From positions 1 through 50,755 of the forward strand of contig JACRGJ010000034.1 in the NCBI GenBank assembly GCA_016212425.1: 50,755 nt of DNA. Reading direction: 5' to 3'. Each line of letters opens with the position of its first letter. The stretch's first letter is position 1. Below the pieces are notes generated by a model. That model saw only the letters and a program-made list of their open reading frames with translations. It searched no databases and was not told the origin of the DNA. This document shows positions 19,065 to 27,260 of the stretch, in pieces. The stretch is from Micrococcales bacterium (GTDB lineage: Bacteria; Actinomycetota; Actinomycetes; Actinomycetales; Microbacteriaceae). The position numbers and the translations under genes are program-made.

Positions 19065-19070
19065 TAGGCT
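19065..19070 (+). promoter_or_regulatory. TAGGCT -10 hexamer for purNH
   Basis: TAGGCT ends six bases before the purN GTG at 19077; no ribosome site intervenes, which fits leaderless transcription of the purN-purH operon. Confidence 0.5.
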
Positions 19071-19076
19071 GAGCGG

Positions 19077-19673
19077 GTGCTGCGGCTCGTCGTCCTGATC
19101 TCGGGGGGCGGCTCCAACCTGCGGGCACTGCTCGAGCGCTGCGAGGACGCGGAGTTCCCGGCTCGTGTCGTCGCCGTCGGGGCGGACCGCGACGCTGCAG
19201 GCTTCGCACACGCGGAGGACTTCGGCATCCCGGCCTTCTCCGTGCCCTTCACGGCCTTCCCGTCGCGCGAGGCGTGGGGCGAGGAGCTGCTCGTCCAGCT
19301 GGAGCAGTGGGCGCCTGACCTCGTGCTCCTCTCCGGGCTGATGCGGCTCCTGCCCGCCGTCGTCGTGGACCGCTGGAGCCCGCGGATCCTGAACACGCAC
19401 CCCGCCTTCCTGCCGGAGTTCCCCGGAGCACACGCGGTCCGCGACGCGCTCGCCGCCGGAGTCGTCGAGACCGGCGCGAGCGTCATCGTCGTCGACCGCG
19501 GGGTCGACAGCGGTCCGGTTCTGGCGCAGGAGCGCGTCCCCGTGCTCCCCGGTGACACCGCCGCTCGCCTCCACGAGCGGATCAAGCCGGTCGAGCGACG
19601 GCTGCTGATCCACACCGTCCAGCGCCTCGCCACCGGCGAGCTGCGCCTCCCGACCCCCGAGGAGTCACCATGA
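19077..19673 (+). CDS. purN: Phosphoribosylglycinamide formyltransferase (GART)
   Basis: 198 residues. The formyl-THF hydrolase-like fold is clear: [20 protein letters not shown] (phosphate loop binding GAR), [14 protein letters not shown] (folate site), [22 protein letters not shown] (catalytic Asn-His) and [22 protein letters not shown] (catalytic Asp). It transfers the formyl group of 10-formyl-THF to GAR in step three of purine synthesis. The gene overlaps purH by four bases (ATGA), so both enzymes that consume 10-formyl-THF are made together. The purU gene at 47955, which hydrolyses the same cofactor, lies about 28 kb away. Confidence 0.96.
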   Translation: MLRLVVLISGGGSNLRALLERCEDAEFPARVVAVGADRDAAGFAHAEDFGIPAFSVPFTAFPSREAWGEELLVQLEQWAPDLVLLSGLMRLLPAVVVDRWSPRILNTHPAFLPEFPGAHAVRDALAAGVVETGASVIVVDRGVDSGPVLAQERVPVLPGDTAARLHERIKPVERRLLIHTVQRLATGELRLPTPEESP

Positions 19674-21235
19674 GCGCATCTCCGCGCCCCGCCGAGGAGT
19701 ACCGCCCGCGGGATGTCGTGCCCATCCGCCGCGCCCTCATCTCGGTCAGCGACAAGACCGGCCTGCTCGAGCTGGCCGCTGCGCTGGCCGAGCAGGGCGT
19801 GGAGATCGTCTCCACCGGCTCGACCGCGAAGACCATCGCCGAAGCCGGTCACGCCGTCACCGAGGTGAGCGCCGTCACCGGCTTCCCCGAGACGCTCGAC
19901 GGCCGGGTGAAGACCCTGCACCCGGCCGTGCACGCGGGACTGCTGGCCGATCTGCGCCTCGCGGCGCACGAAGAGCAGCTGGATGAGCTGGACATCCGTC
20001 CCTTCGAGCTCGTCGTCGTCAATCTGTACCCGTTCGTCGAGACGGTGGCCTCGGGGGCGGCGCCGGATGCCGTCGTCGAGCAGATCGACATCGGCGGGCC
20101 CGCCATGGTGCGGGCGTCGGCGAAGAACCACGCCAACGTCGCGGTCGTCGTCTCCCCGGACGGCTACCCCGAGGTGGTCGCCGCGCTCCACCGCGGCGGC
20201 ACCGACCTCGCGCAGCGCCGCGCACTGGCGGCCGCGGCCTTCGCGCACCCCGCCGCCTACGTCACGGCGGTCGCGAACTGGTTGGCCGTGGGCGAGCACG
20301 ACGAGCAGGCACTGGACCTCCGCGGCGTGCTCGCCGCTCCGCTGCGCTACGGCGAGAACGCCCATCAGGCCGCCGCGCTCTACACCACCCCTGGGGGACG
20401 CGGGATCGCCCAGGCCGAGCAGCTCGGCGGCAAGGAGATGTCGTACAACAACTACGTCGACGCGGATGCCGCGGTACGGGCCGCCTACGACTTCGCCGAG
20501 CCCGCGATCGTGATCATCAAGCACGCCAACCCGTGCGGCATCGCCGTGAATGCCGTGCTCGCCGAGGCGCATCGGCTCGCGCACGAGTGCGACCCGGTGT
20601 CGGCGTTCGGCGGGGTCATCGCCGCGAACCGCCGGATCGACCGGGCGACGGCGGAGAGCATCGCGCCGATCTTCACGGAAGTGGTGGTCGCCCCCGGCTT
20701 CGAGGAGGGCGCACTCGAGGTGCTGCGGGCGAAGAAGAACCTCCGCCTGCTGCGCCTCCCCGAGTCGTTCGAGCGGCCCACCCGGGAGGTGAGGCAGATC
20801 TCCGGAGGCCTGCTCGCCCAGGACGTCGACGCACATTTCGCCGACGTCGGGTCCTGGGAGCTCGTCGCCGGAGAACCCGCCGATGCCGCCACACTGGCCG
20901 ATCTCGCCTTCGCCTGGACCGCCTGCCGGGCCGTGAAGTCGAACGCCATCCTGCTCGCCTCCGGGGGCGCCTCGGTCGGGGTGGGGATGGGCCAGGTCAA
21001 CCGGGTCGACTCGTGCCGCCTCGCGGTGGAGCGCGCGGGCGACCGGGCCGCGGGGAGCGTCGCGGCATCCGACGCGTTCTTCCCCTTCGCGGACGGCCCC
21101 GCGATCCTCGTCCAGGCGGGGGTGCGGGCGATCGTGCAGCCCGGCGGTTCGATCCGCGACCCCGAGACCGTTCAGGCGGCGGATGCGGCCGGCGTCACGA
21201 TGTACCTGACCGGGGAGCGCCACTTCTTCCACTGA
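19670..21235 (+). CDS. purH: Bifunctional AICAR transformylase / IMP cyclohydrolase
   Basis: 521 residues from ATG 19670, with GAGGAG upstream. The N-terminal MGS-like IMP cyclohydrolase domain (about 15-160) has [59 protein letters not shown] and [12 protein letters not shown]. The AICAR transformylase domain has [31 protein letters not shown] with the catalytic Lys-His pair, and [15 protein letters not shown]. The last residues [11 protein letters not shown] are conserved. It performs the last two steps to IMP. It is translationally coupled to purN and convergent with the ATP-grasp gene at 21270. Confidence 0.98.
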   Translation: MSASPRPAEEYRPRDVVPIRRALISVSDKTGLLELAAALAEQGVEIVSTGSTAKTIAEAGHAVTEVSAVTGFPETLDGRVKTLHPAVHAGLLADLRLAAHEEQLDELDIRPFELVVVNLYPFVETVASGAAPDAVVEQIDIGGPAMVRASAKNHANVAVVVSPDGYPEVVAALHRGGTDLAQRRALAAAAFAHPAAYVTAVANWLAVGEHDEQALDLRGVLAAPLRYGENAHQAAALYTTPGGRGIAQAEQLGGKEMSYNNYVDADAAVRAAYDFAEPAIVIIKHANPCGIAVNAVLAEAHRLAHECDPVSAFGGVIAANRRIDRATAESIAPIFTEVVVAPGFEEGALEVLRAKKNLRLLRLPESFERPTREVRQISGGLLAQDVDAHFADVGSWELVAGEPADAATLADLAFAWTACRAVKSNAILLASGGASVGVGMGQVNRVDSCRLAVERAGDRAAGSVAASDAFFPFADGPAILVQAGVRAIVQPGGSIRDPETVQAADAAGVTMYLTGERHFFH

Positions 21236-21269
21236 GGCCGGGGGGCGCCGGCCGATCCGGTCCGTCGGG

Positions 21270-22202
21270 CTAAATGAGCGAGAGCGCGTGCGCGTTCCTG
21301 CTGAGCAGCTCGACCATCGCCTGGGTGACGGGCAGACCGGTCAGCTCCTCGAGGAGCAGCCAGCGCGGCTGCGGGTCGATGTCGAGCAGCCAGTACCCGC
21401 CGTCGAGATCCCGGCGCAGGTCCACGGCTGCCGCTCCGAGGCCGAGCATGGACAGCATCCGGTGGATCGCGACGTGGAGAGCGGTCGGCAACGCGATCGG
21501 GCGCGCCTCCGGTTCGGCGTACCAGGCAGCGGAGCCGGGGTCGAGTTCGGCGGCGAAGAGCTCGGTGCCGATCGCGATCACCCGGATGTCATCGCCCGGG
21601 ATGAAGCGCTGCACCACCGACTCCGCGATCGTCGCGGTCACCACCTCCTCGAGCTCGCGCTCGCTCGGCACCTGGCGGCATCCGCATCCGTCGTCGTCGC
21701 GGCGCACCAGCGGCTTCACGATGACTCCGGCGTCGAGGTGGCGGTCGCGGAAGGCGCGCGCGCGATCCGGGTCGCGGGTGACGAGGGTGGCCGGCAGCGG
21801 GATGCCCGCGCGGACCGCGGCGCGCCACTGCACGGGACGCCAGCGCGCCACCCGGTCGTCGTGCGGGGCCGAGACCCACTCGACGTCCAGGGCGAGCAGG
21901 GTGCCCACGAGCGCCTCGGTCGACTCGACGGGGGCGCCGTCCGCCTCGGCGAGCACGGCGACGTCGCGGCTGATCGGCGGCATGGGATCGCGACGCCACC
22001 AGCCGATCCGTGCCGCCGAGAGGTCGATGCTTTCCCGCCGGCCCTTGAGGTGGAGCAGCCAGCGGCCGTCGTCGAACTCGACCGCGGTGTCGGCGGAGAG
22101 GCTGGGCGCCTCGACGTGGGCGACCCGGATGTCGCGTTCGGTGAGCAGATCGACGACGGCGGCGACGTGCCGATCCTCCGGCGCGGAGACGGCCAGGATC
22201 AT
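21270..22202 (-). CDS. ATP-grasp ligase of the MvdC/MvdD (graspetide maturase) type
   Basis: 310 residues. WWRRDP at 68-73 matches the N-terminal W-Y-R-R-P signature of peptide-modifying ATP-grasp enzymes. The ATP-grasp core shows IVKPLVRR (Lys163), VVQRFIPGDDIRVIAIG (Arg207), FAAEL, LGAAAVDLRRD (Asp261) and LLDIDPQPRWLLLEELTGLPVTQAM (274-295). The EELTGLP end is diagnostic for microviridin-type ligases, which form ester or amide links between side chains of a ribosomal precursor. The usual E-V-N metal triplet reads D274-I-D276 here. The ATG overlaps the stop of a small upstream gene (22199-22441), a typical precursor position. No methyltransferase or protease lies next to it. Glutathione-synthetase-like ligases are the alternative, but the N-terminal signature argues against them. 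Confidence 0.82.
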   Translation of the reverse strand: MILAVSAPEDRHVAAVVDLLTERDIRVAHVEAPSLSADTAVEFDDGRWLLHLKGRRESIDLSAARIGWWRRDPMPPISRDVAVLAEADGAPVESTEALVGTLLALDVEWVSAPHDDRVARWRPVQWRAAVRAGIPLPATLVTRDPDRARAFRDRHLDAGVIVKPLVRRDDDGCGCRQVPSERELEEVVTATIAESVVQRFIPGDDIRVIAIGTELFAAELDPGSAAWYAEPEARPIALPTALHVAIHRMLSMLGLGAAAVDLRRDLDGGYWLLDIDPQPRWLLLEELTGLPVTQAMVELLSRNAHALSLI

Positions 22203-22441
22203 CGGATGGGGACCGCGCCGCGGCCGCCGAGGTGCGCGACGGCCGGCAGCGGGGCCGGCAGTGCGTCGGGGGCGAGCAGCTCGAGCGGATGAGGACCGCG
22301 GGATCCCAGGGGTGTCGGGTGCACCTCCGGGATCCCGCGATCGAGTCGGAGCGCGTGCGCGAGGCGTTCCAGACGCGAACGCCCCACGCCGTGGGGGCGC
22401 GGAAGAGGGCGTGTCGCGGGGACGTGGATTGCCTCGGTCAC
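22199..22441 (-). CDS. 80-residue peptide coupled to the ATP-grasp ligase; candidate RiPP precursor
   Basis: 80 residues from GTG 22441. The stop TGA overlaps the ligase ATG (ATGA), and third codon positions are about 80 percent G/C. The N-terminal half is basic (RSRLERLAHALRLDRG), as expected for a leader helix. The C-terminal half is Pro/Leu/Ala-rich (EVHPTPLGSRGPHPLELLAP) and holds the possible cross-linking residues Thr43, Ser47, Glu39, Glu54 and Asp59. There is no Cys or Lys, and I recognise no named family. It lacks the acid-rich core usual for graspetides, so precursor status is an inference from position and size. A partly overlapping plus-strand frame (22232-22489) is the main alternative. 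An 18-codon frame (22438-22494) ends in a GTGA overlap with this start. Confidence 0.5.
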   Translation of the reverse strand: MTEAIHVPATRPLPRPHGVGRSRLERLAHALRLDRGIPEVHPTPLGSRGPHPLELLAPDALPAPLPAVAHLGGRGAVPIR

Positions 22442-22555
22442 TTGCGGGTCCGTTCACTCGGCGCTCGGGCGCGCGTACTGCAAAGATGACGCATCGAACC
22501 GCGTCGGGCATCGGGGCAGACCCTGAAATCCCGACCGGTGGACGAGGGGGGACGG

Positions 22556-23221
22556 ATGCAGCCAGGGCGCCCGGCTCTGCGGGTGGCGGTCGCTGACGAT
22601 GCGATGCTCCTGCGGGAGGGGATCGGCAAGGTGCTCGCCGACGGGGGGCTCGAGGTGGTCGCCTCGGTCTCCTCCGGCGAGGAGCTCGCGGACGTCGTCG
22701 AGAAGGGCGCGGTCGATGTCGCGGTGCTCGACATCCGGATGCCCCCGCACTTCCGCGACGAGGGCATCCTCGCCCTGGAACGACTGCGGGAGTCGGGTTC
22801 CCAGGTGGGGGTGCTGCTGCTGTCGATGTACGCGACACCGGAGTACGCGATGCGGGCACTGGCGGCCGGCGCCGGCACCGGATACCTGCTGAAGGAGCGC
22901 GTCTCGGAGCCGCGCACGCTGGTGGCCGCGGTGGAGACGGTGTCCGGCGGGGGGTCGGTGGTCGATCCCGAGGTCGTCGCTCAGCTCATCCAGCGTCCCC
23001 GCGGCGACGAGCCGCTCTCGCGGCTCACCGAGCGCGAGCTGTCGGTGCTGGAGTGCATGGCGCAGGGCAATTCCAACGCCGGCATCTCCCGGCAGCTGTT
23101 CCTCGGCGTGAAGACCGTCGAGACCCATGTGGGCAACATCATGCAGAAGCTCGGGCTGAAGGACTCGCCCGACAACCACCGTCGGGTGCTCGCCGTGCTC
23201 GCCTACCTCGGATCCCGGTGA
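22556..23221 (+). CDS. NarL/LuxR-family response regulator
   Basis: 221 residues from ATG 22556, chosen for the GAGGGGGGAC ribosome site; GTG 22538 is the alternative. The receiver domain (about 8-125) has the acidic pair Asp14-Asp15, phospho-acceptor Asp59 in VAVLDIRMP, a Ser/Thr switch in VLLLSMYAT and Lys in GYLLKERV. The LuxR helix-turn-helix is at about 155-215: LTERELSVLECMAQGNSNAGISRQLFLGVKTVETHVGNIMQKLGL. It pairs with the kinase whose GTG overlaps its stop (GTGA). Likely targets are the adjacent ABC exporter or the divergent ATP-grasp/peptide operon, but no operator was identified. Regulator first, kinase second, is the less common order. Confidence 0.92.
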   Translation: MQPGRPALRVAVADDAMLLREGIGKVLADGGLEVVASVSSGEELADVVEKGAVDVAVLDIRMPPHFRDEGILALERLRESGSQVGVLLLSMYATPEYAMRALAAGAGTGYLLKERVSEPRTLVAAVETVSGGGSVVDPEVVAQLIQRPRGDEPLSRLTERELSVLECMAQGNSNAGISRQLFLGVKTVETHVGNIMQKLGLKDSPDNHRRVLAVLAYLGSR

Positions 23222-25077
23222 CCGCGCCGGGCGCCCGCCCGCCCGCCCGGCTCTCCCCCGCGCGCTGGGCGGCGTGGCTCGTGGTCATCATCGGCGGCGT
23301 CGCCGCCAGCCTGGCCATGGAGGTGTCCGGGTGGTACGCCTCCCCGGCGTTCGTCCGGCCGGAGGTGGCCTATCAGACCCTGCACTCGGCCGTGCCCTGG
23401 GTCTTCGGCATCTGCGCGATCGTCGGTCTGCAGCTCGGCGAGAAGCGGCTGCCGATCGTCATGATGATCGGGCTCACCTACCTCTGGATACCTCAGCTGT
23501 TCTTCTCGGTCATCGACCAGGTGGGCTGGCTCTGGCCGCTCGTGCAGAGTATCGACCTGGCCTGGGCGCTCCTTCTGGGCATGATCGCCCTCGCCTATCC
23601 CCGAGGTCGCTTCGTGGGCAGGGTCGAGTGGGCGGTCGTCATCGTCGGTGTCGGTGCCTCGCTGGTCCGCCTCGCGTTCGTGCTGAGTTCCGACAGCGCG
23701 ACACCGGCGACCTGCGGCTGCGCCCCGAGCCCCTACGGGTTCTGGGGCGACCTGACGACCTTCCTGCTCGGCGACCTGATCTACCGGATCTTCGGTGCGA
23801 TCCTGGTCATGTTCGTAGCGGTACGGCAGTTCCTCGGGTGGCTGCGCGGCAGCTCTCCGACCCGCAGCGTCGCCTTCGTGATGCCGATCGGCCTCCTCGC
23901 GTGGCTCCTCGCCCTCATCGTCGAGGCGGTGTCCTTCGGCACGACGGCGGGTCCGGATCAGCGCTCCGCCGGTCTCGTCGTCACCACCACCAGCGGCCCC
24001 GTGTCGATCGTCTCGCTCTTCGCTGTCGCCTCGATCCCCATCTGCTACATCGCCGGAAGCGTCCACCTGCGCAACACCCGCGGCCGAGTCGCCGACCTCA
24101 TGAGCATCACCCGCGACGGCGCCGACCGCGAGCTCTGGCGCGAGTCCCTCGCCCGCACGCTCCGCGACCCGGGGCTCGAGGTGTACTGGTGGGACGACGC
24201 GCGCGGCGCGTACACCGACTCGGAGTCGCGGCGGGTCGAGCTGCCGGTGGAGGCGGACGCACCGACGAGGACGCTGTTGCCGATCGCGGCCGGCGACGGT
24301 TCGCCCATCGCGGTCATCCGCCACGATCGTGCCCTCACCGAGAACACGCGGCTGCTCGACGGCGTCTCGACGGCCCTCCGCCTCACCGTCGACAACGGTG
24401 AACTGCGCACCGAGATCCAGCGCACTCTCGCGCAGGTCCGCGAGTCGCGCCAGCGCATCGTGGAGGCCTCCGACGAGACGCGCAAGCGACTCGAACGCGA
24501 CCTGCACGACGGCTCGCAGCAGCAGCTCGTCGCACTCGCCATCCAACTGCGCACCATCGTCAGCGCTGCAGACGCCGAAGGCAGGACGGAGATCGGCGCG
24601 GAACTGGAGTCCGCCCTCGACCGCCTGGGCGTCGCCCTGCGCGAGCTCCGCGAGCTCGCGCGCGGGATCCACCCCACCGCGCTGGTGGAGGGCGGCCTGC
24701 CGCTCGCGCTGCCGGACCTCGCCTCCCGCTGCCCGATCCCGGTGTCGACCGAGATCGATCTGCATGAGCGGATGCCGGAGCTCGTCGAGGCGACGGCCTG
24801 GTTCGTCACGGCGGAGTGCCTCGCGAACATCGCGCGGCACTCGTCGGCGCGGCAGGCCTGGCTCGGGGCCGAATCCGACGACGCGGAGCTGCGGCTCAGC
24901 ATCCGCGACAACGGCGTCGGCGGGGCGTCGACGCTCGCCGGCAGCGGGATCACGGGACTGGCGGACCGAGTCGAGGCGATCGGCGGCACGCTCGAGCTGC
25001 ACAGCCCGCCGGGGGAGGGCACGACCATCCGCGTCCGGCTTCCTCTTGCACCGCCCCTGAGGCCGGGGTTAGCCTGA
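23218..25077 (+). CDS. Membrane sensor histidine kinase (HisKA_3/HATPase)
   Basis: 619 residues from GTG 23218, overlapping the regulator stop by four bases. About eight hydrophobic helices fill residues 15-290 as an integral membrane sensor without a large extracellular domain. One loop has the Cys-containing TCGCAPSPYG. A soluble region of about 100 residues follows, then the NarL-type dimerisation helix with phospho-acceptor His430 in ERDLHDGSQQQLVALAIQLRT. The HATPase domain shows N-box AECLANIARHSSA and G-boxes RDNGVGG and GSGITGLADRVEAIGGTLEL. The stimulus is unknown. The 3' end of the gene contains the promoter of the leader ORF and exporter (25046-25075). Confidence 0.93.
   Translation: MTAPGARPPARLSPARWAAWLVVIIGGVAASLAMEVSGWYASPAFVRPEVAYQTLHSAVPWVFGICAIVGLQLGEKRLPIVMMIGLTYLWIPQLFFSVIDQVGWLWPLVQSIDLAWALLLGMIALAYPRGRFVGRVEWAVVIVGVGASLVRLAFVLSSDSATPATCGCAPSPYGFWGDLTTFLLGDLIYRIFGAILVMFVAVRQFLGWLRGSSPTRSVAFVMPIGLLAWLLALIVEAVSFGTTAGPDQRSAGLVVTTTSGPVSIVSLFAVASIPICYIAGSVHLRNTRGRVADLMSITRDGADRELWRESLARTLRDPGLEVYWWDDARGAYTDSESRRVELPVEADAPTRTLLPIAAGDGSPIAVIRHDRALTENTRLLDGVSTALRLTVDNGELRTEIQRTLAQVRESRQRIVEASDETRKRLERDLHDGSQQQLVALAIQLRTIVSAADAEGRTEIGAELESALDRLGVALRELRELARGIHPTALVEGGLPLALPDLASRCPIPVSTEIDLHERMPELVEATAWFVTAECLANIARHSSARQAWLGAESDDAELRLSIRDNGVGGASTLAGSGITGLADRVEAIGGTLELHSPPGEGTTIRVRLPLAPPLRPGLA
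25046..25075 (+). promoter_or_regulatory. Promoter for the leader ORF and ABC exporter
   Basis: TTGCAC (25046-25051) and TAGCCT (25070-25075) are 18 bases apart, inside the last codons of the kinase gene. A start about seven bases later gives a 5' leader of some 40 bases before ATG 25122. Confidence 0.5.
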
Positions 25078-25121
25078 GAGGCTGTCCGGTGCGTCGACCG
25101 GGCGTGTCGACGGGAGGCATC

Positions 25122-25223
25122 ATGAACGGGACCGACTGCACTCCAGGCATCGCTCGCGCCGCCGGCCTCCCCGTCGTTGCCCTGCCGGCCCTCGCCGCTC
25201 GCCCGGCCGCCGTGCTCCGGTAG
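25122..25223 (+). CDS. 33-codon leader ORF upstream of the ABC exporter
   Basis: ATG 25122 is preceded by GGGAGG at 25112-25117, one of the stronger ribosome sites in the window, and the frame ends at TAG 25223. The peptide begins MNGTDCTPGIARAAGLPVV and continues as a Pro/Ala/Leu-rich hydrophobic segment ending RPAAVLR. It has no recognisable family. It sits between a promoter and two alternative hairpins (25227-25277), and the ABC exporter begins 117 bases later. The layout resembles the BmrB leader peptide of Bacillus bmrCD, where ribosome stalling by antibiotics relieves attenuation. A small secreted or stand-alone peptide is the alternative. Confidence 0.5.
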   Translation: MNGTDCTPGIARAAGLPVVALPALAARPAAVLR

Positions 25224-25226
25224 CTC

Positions 25227-25277
25227 GCGGGGGCGGACCGCCCGCTGCAGCACCACCTCGCGACGGGGTCACCCCGC
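25227..25277 (+). promoter_or_regulatory. Alternative hairpins between leader ORF and exporter; possible attenuator
   Basis: gcggg (25227-25231) can pair with cccgc (25241-25245). cggggtcaccccg (25264-25276) forms a second hairpin. gcgggg (25227-25232) can instead pair with ccccgc (25272-25277), excluding both. The second hairpin is followed by a pyrimidine-rich stretch, not a T-run. Mutually exclusive folds after a leader ORF suggest attenuation; this is inferred by eye. Confidence 0.35.
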
Positions 25278-25340
25278 CTCCGGCTTCCCCCATCCGCTCT
25301 GCACGATCGTCCTCGCGGCGTCCCGATCAGGAATCCTCTC

Positions 25341-27260
25341 GTGTCCTCCACGTCCTCCCGTCCCGCTCCCGGGACAGCGCACCTCAACACGGTCCAGGCG
25401 CTCCTGCGCCTGTGGCCCCACCTCGGCGCGGCTCGCCTGCGCATCCTGCTCGGCGGGGTCTCGGCCCTGCTTGCGGCCCTGGTGAGCCTGGCCATCCCGA
25501 TCGTGCTGCAGCGGCTGGTGGACGGCCCGCTCCAGTCCCGCGACGCGAGCGCGGTGTGGGGAGCCGCCGCACTGGTGCTCGCGCTCGGCGTCGCCGAGGC
25601 CGCCTTCATCGGCGCGCGGCGCTGGTTCGTGCTGTACCCGGGCACGCAGGTCGAGGCCGACCTCCGCACCACCCTGTATCGGCACCTTCAGGACCTGCCC
25701 GTGGCCTTCCACGACCGCTGGCAGAGCGGGCAGCTGCTCTCGCGCTCGATGAGCGACCTCAACTCGATCCGTCGCTGGCTGTCCTTCGGACTCGTGCTGC
25801 TGGTCGTCAACGCCATCACGATCGTCGTCGGGTTCGGGGTGCTGTTCAGCTGGAACTGGATCCTGGGGCTGCTCTTCCTCGTGCTCTCGATCCCGGTGTG
25901 GGTCTACAGCTTCGTATTCGAGGAGCGGTACTCGGTCGTCGCGCGGCGCAGCCAGGATCAGCAGGGCGACCTCGCCACCGCGGTGGAGGAGAGCGTGCAC
26001 GGCATCCGCGTGCTGAAGGCGTTCGGCCGCGGACGCTACTCGCTGGAGAAGTTCACGCGCCAGGCCGAGGATCTGCGCGGCACCGAGATCGAGAAGGCGA
26101 AGGCGATCGCCGACATCTGGTTCTGGCTGATGTTCGTGCCGGATGCGGCCTACGCCCTCTCGCTCTTCGGCGGGGTGATCCTCGTCTGGCAGGACCAGAT
26201 GACGGTCGGGCAGCTGTTCGCGTTCTTCGCCACCGCGACGGTGCTGCGCTGGCCCATCGAGTCCATCGGCTTCCTGCTGTCGATGACGCTGGACACCCGC
26301 ACCGCCACCGACCGCCTCTTCGAGGTGCTGGATGAGCAGAACCGGATCACCGATCCCGCGCATCCGGTGACGGTCGCCGACGCCCGTGGCCGACTGGTGT
26401 TCGAGGGTGCGCACTTCCGCTACCAGGACTCACCCGCTCAGTACGCCGATGTCCTGAACGGCATCGACCTCGCGATCGAGCCGGGAGAGACGATGGCGCT
26501 GGTCGGTCTCACCGGCTCGGGCAAGACCACCATGACGGCGCTGACCACGCGACTGTACGACGTAACGGGGGGCCGGATCACCGTCGATGGCGTCGACGTC
26601 CGCGATCTCAGCCGCGAGCAGCTGCGCACCCATGTGGCGATGGCGTTCGAGGACGCGACGCTGTTCTCGGCCTCCGTGCGCGAGAACGTGCTGCTCGGCC
26701 GTCCGGAACTCGCCGACCCGGCGCGCGCCGAGCAAGCGCGGGAGGTGCTCGAGGAGGCGCTGGACGTGGCGCAGGCGGGCTTCGTGCGCGACCTGCCGAA
26801 GGGCGTGGACACCAAGGTCGGCGAGGAGGGGCTCTCGCTCTCCGGCGGGCAGCGCCAGCGGTTGGCGCTCGCGCGCGCGGTGGCGGCGCGGCCCGAGGTG
26901 CTGGTGCTCGACGACCCGCTGTCCGCGCTCGACGTCGACACCGAGGCCCTGGTCGAGGCGGCGCTGCGGACGGTGCTGGCGACCACGACGGCGATGATCG
27001 TCGCGCATCGCCCGTCGACGGTGGCGCTCGCGGACCGCGTCGCGCTGCTGCAGAGCGGGCGGATCGCCGACGTCGGCACGCACAGCGAGCTGCTGGCCCG
27101 CAACGAGCACTACCGCTACGTCATCTCCTCCCTGGATGAGGAGTTCGAGGAGCGGGAGAAGCGCACCCAGACCGGCGCGCTGGACATCATCGGCGGCGAC
27201 GGGTCGACCCCGGACGCCCAGCCGATCCGGCTCGACCGGGAGAGAGGGATCGGCCAATGA
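25341..27260 (+). CDS. ABC exporter half-transporter with degenerate catalytic site (subunit A of heterodimer)
   Basis: 639 residues: an N-terminal type IV exporter membrane domain (about 20-330, six helices) and a nucleotide-binding domain. Walker A is GLTGSGKTT (Lys395), the signature is LSLSGGQRQ (500-504), and Walker B is [12 protein letters not shown], where Asp525 stands in place of the catalytic Glu. The H-loop is [16 protein letters not shown]. The Asp replacement marks the degenerate half of a heterodimeric exporter of the BmrC/LmrC/TM287 type; its intact signature serves the other subunit's active site. The stop overlaps the partner's ATG (ATGA). Substrate is unknown; multidrug or peptide export are typical. 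The leader ORF and the two-component system upstream suggest inducible expression. Confidence 0.93.
   Translation: MSSTSSRPAPGTAHLNTVQALLRLWPHLGAARLRILLGGVSALLAALVSLAIPIVLQRLVDGPLQSRDASAVWGAAALVLALGVAEAAFIGARRWFVLYPGTQVEADLRTTLYRHLQDLPVAFHDRWQSGQLLSRSMSDLNSIRRWLSFGLVLLVVNAITIVVGFGVLFSWNWILGLLFLVLSIPVWVYSFVFEERYSVVARRSQDQQGDLATAVEESVHGIRVLKAFGRGRYSLEKFTRQAEDLRGTEIEKAKAIADIWFWLMFVPDAAYALSLFGGVILVWQDQMTVGQLFAFFATATVLRWPIESIGFLLSMTLDTRTATDRLFEVLDEQNRITDPAHPVTVADARGRLVFEGAHFRYQDSPAQYADVLNGIDLAIEPGETMALVGLTGSGKTTMTALTTRLYDVTGGRITVDGVDVRDLSREQLRTHVAMAFEDATLFSASVRENVLLGRPELADPARAEQAREVLEEALDVAQAGFVRDLPKGVDTKVGEEGLSLSGGQRQRLALARAVAARPEVLVLDDPLSALDVDTEALVEAALRTVLATTTAMIVAHRPSTVALADRVALLQSGRIADVGTHSELLARNEHYRYVISSLDEEFEEREKRTQTGALDIIGGDGSTPDAQPIRLDRERGIGQ

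Noticed and set aside
22232-22489. 85-codon plus-strand frame opposite the candidate precursor peptide
   Set aside because: It is not coupled to any neighbour, has no ribosome site and no recognised motif. The minus-strand frame has the ATGA link to the ligase. Codon bias alone does not exclude it.
22203-22859. Long N-terminal extension of the ATP-grasp frame
   Set aside because: It would overlap the response regulator on the other strand and is Arg/Pro low complexity. ATG 22202 fits the usual ligase length and the overlap with the small gene.
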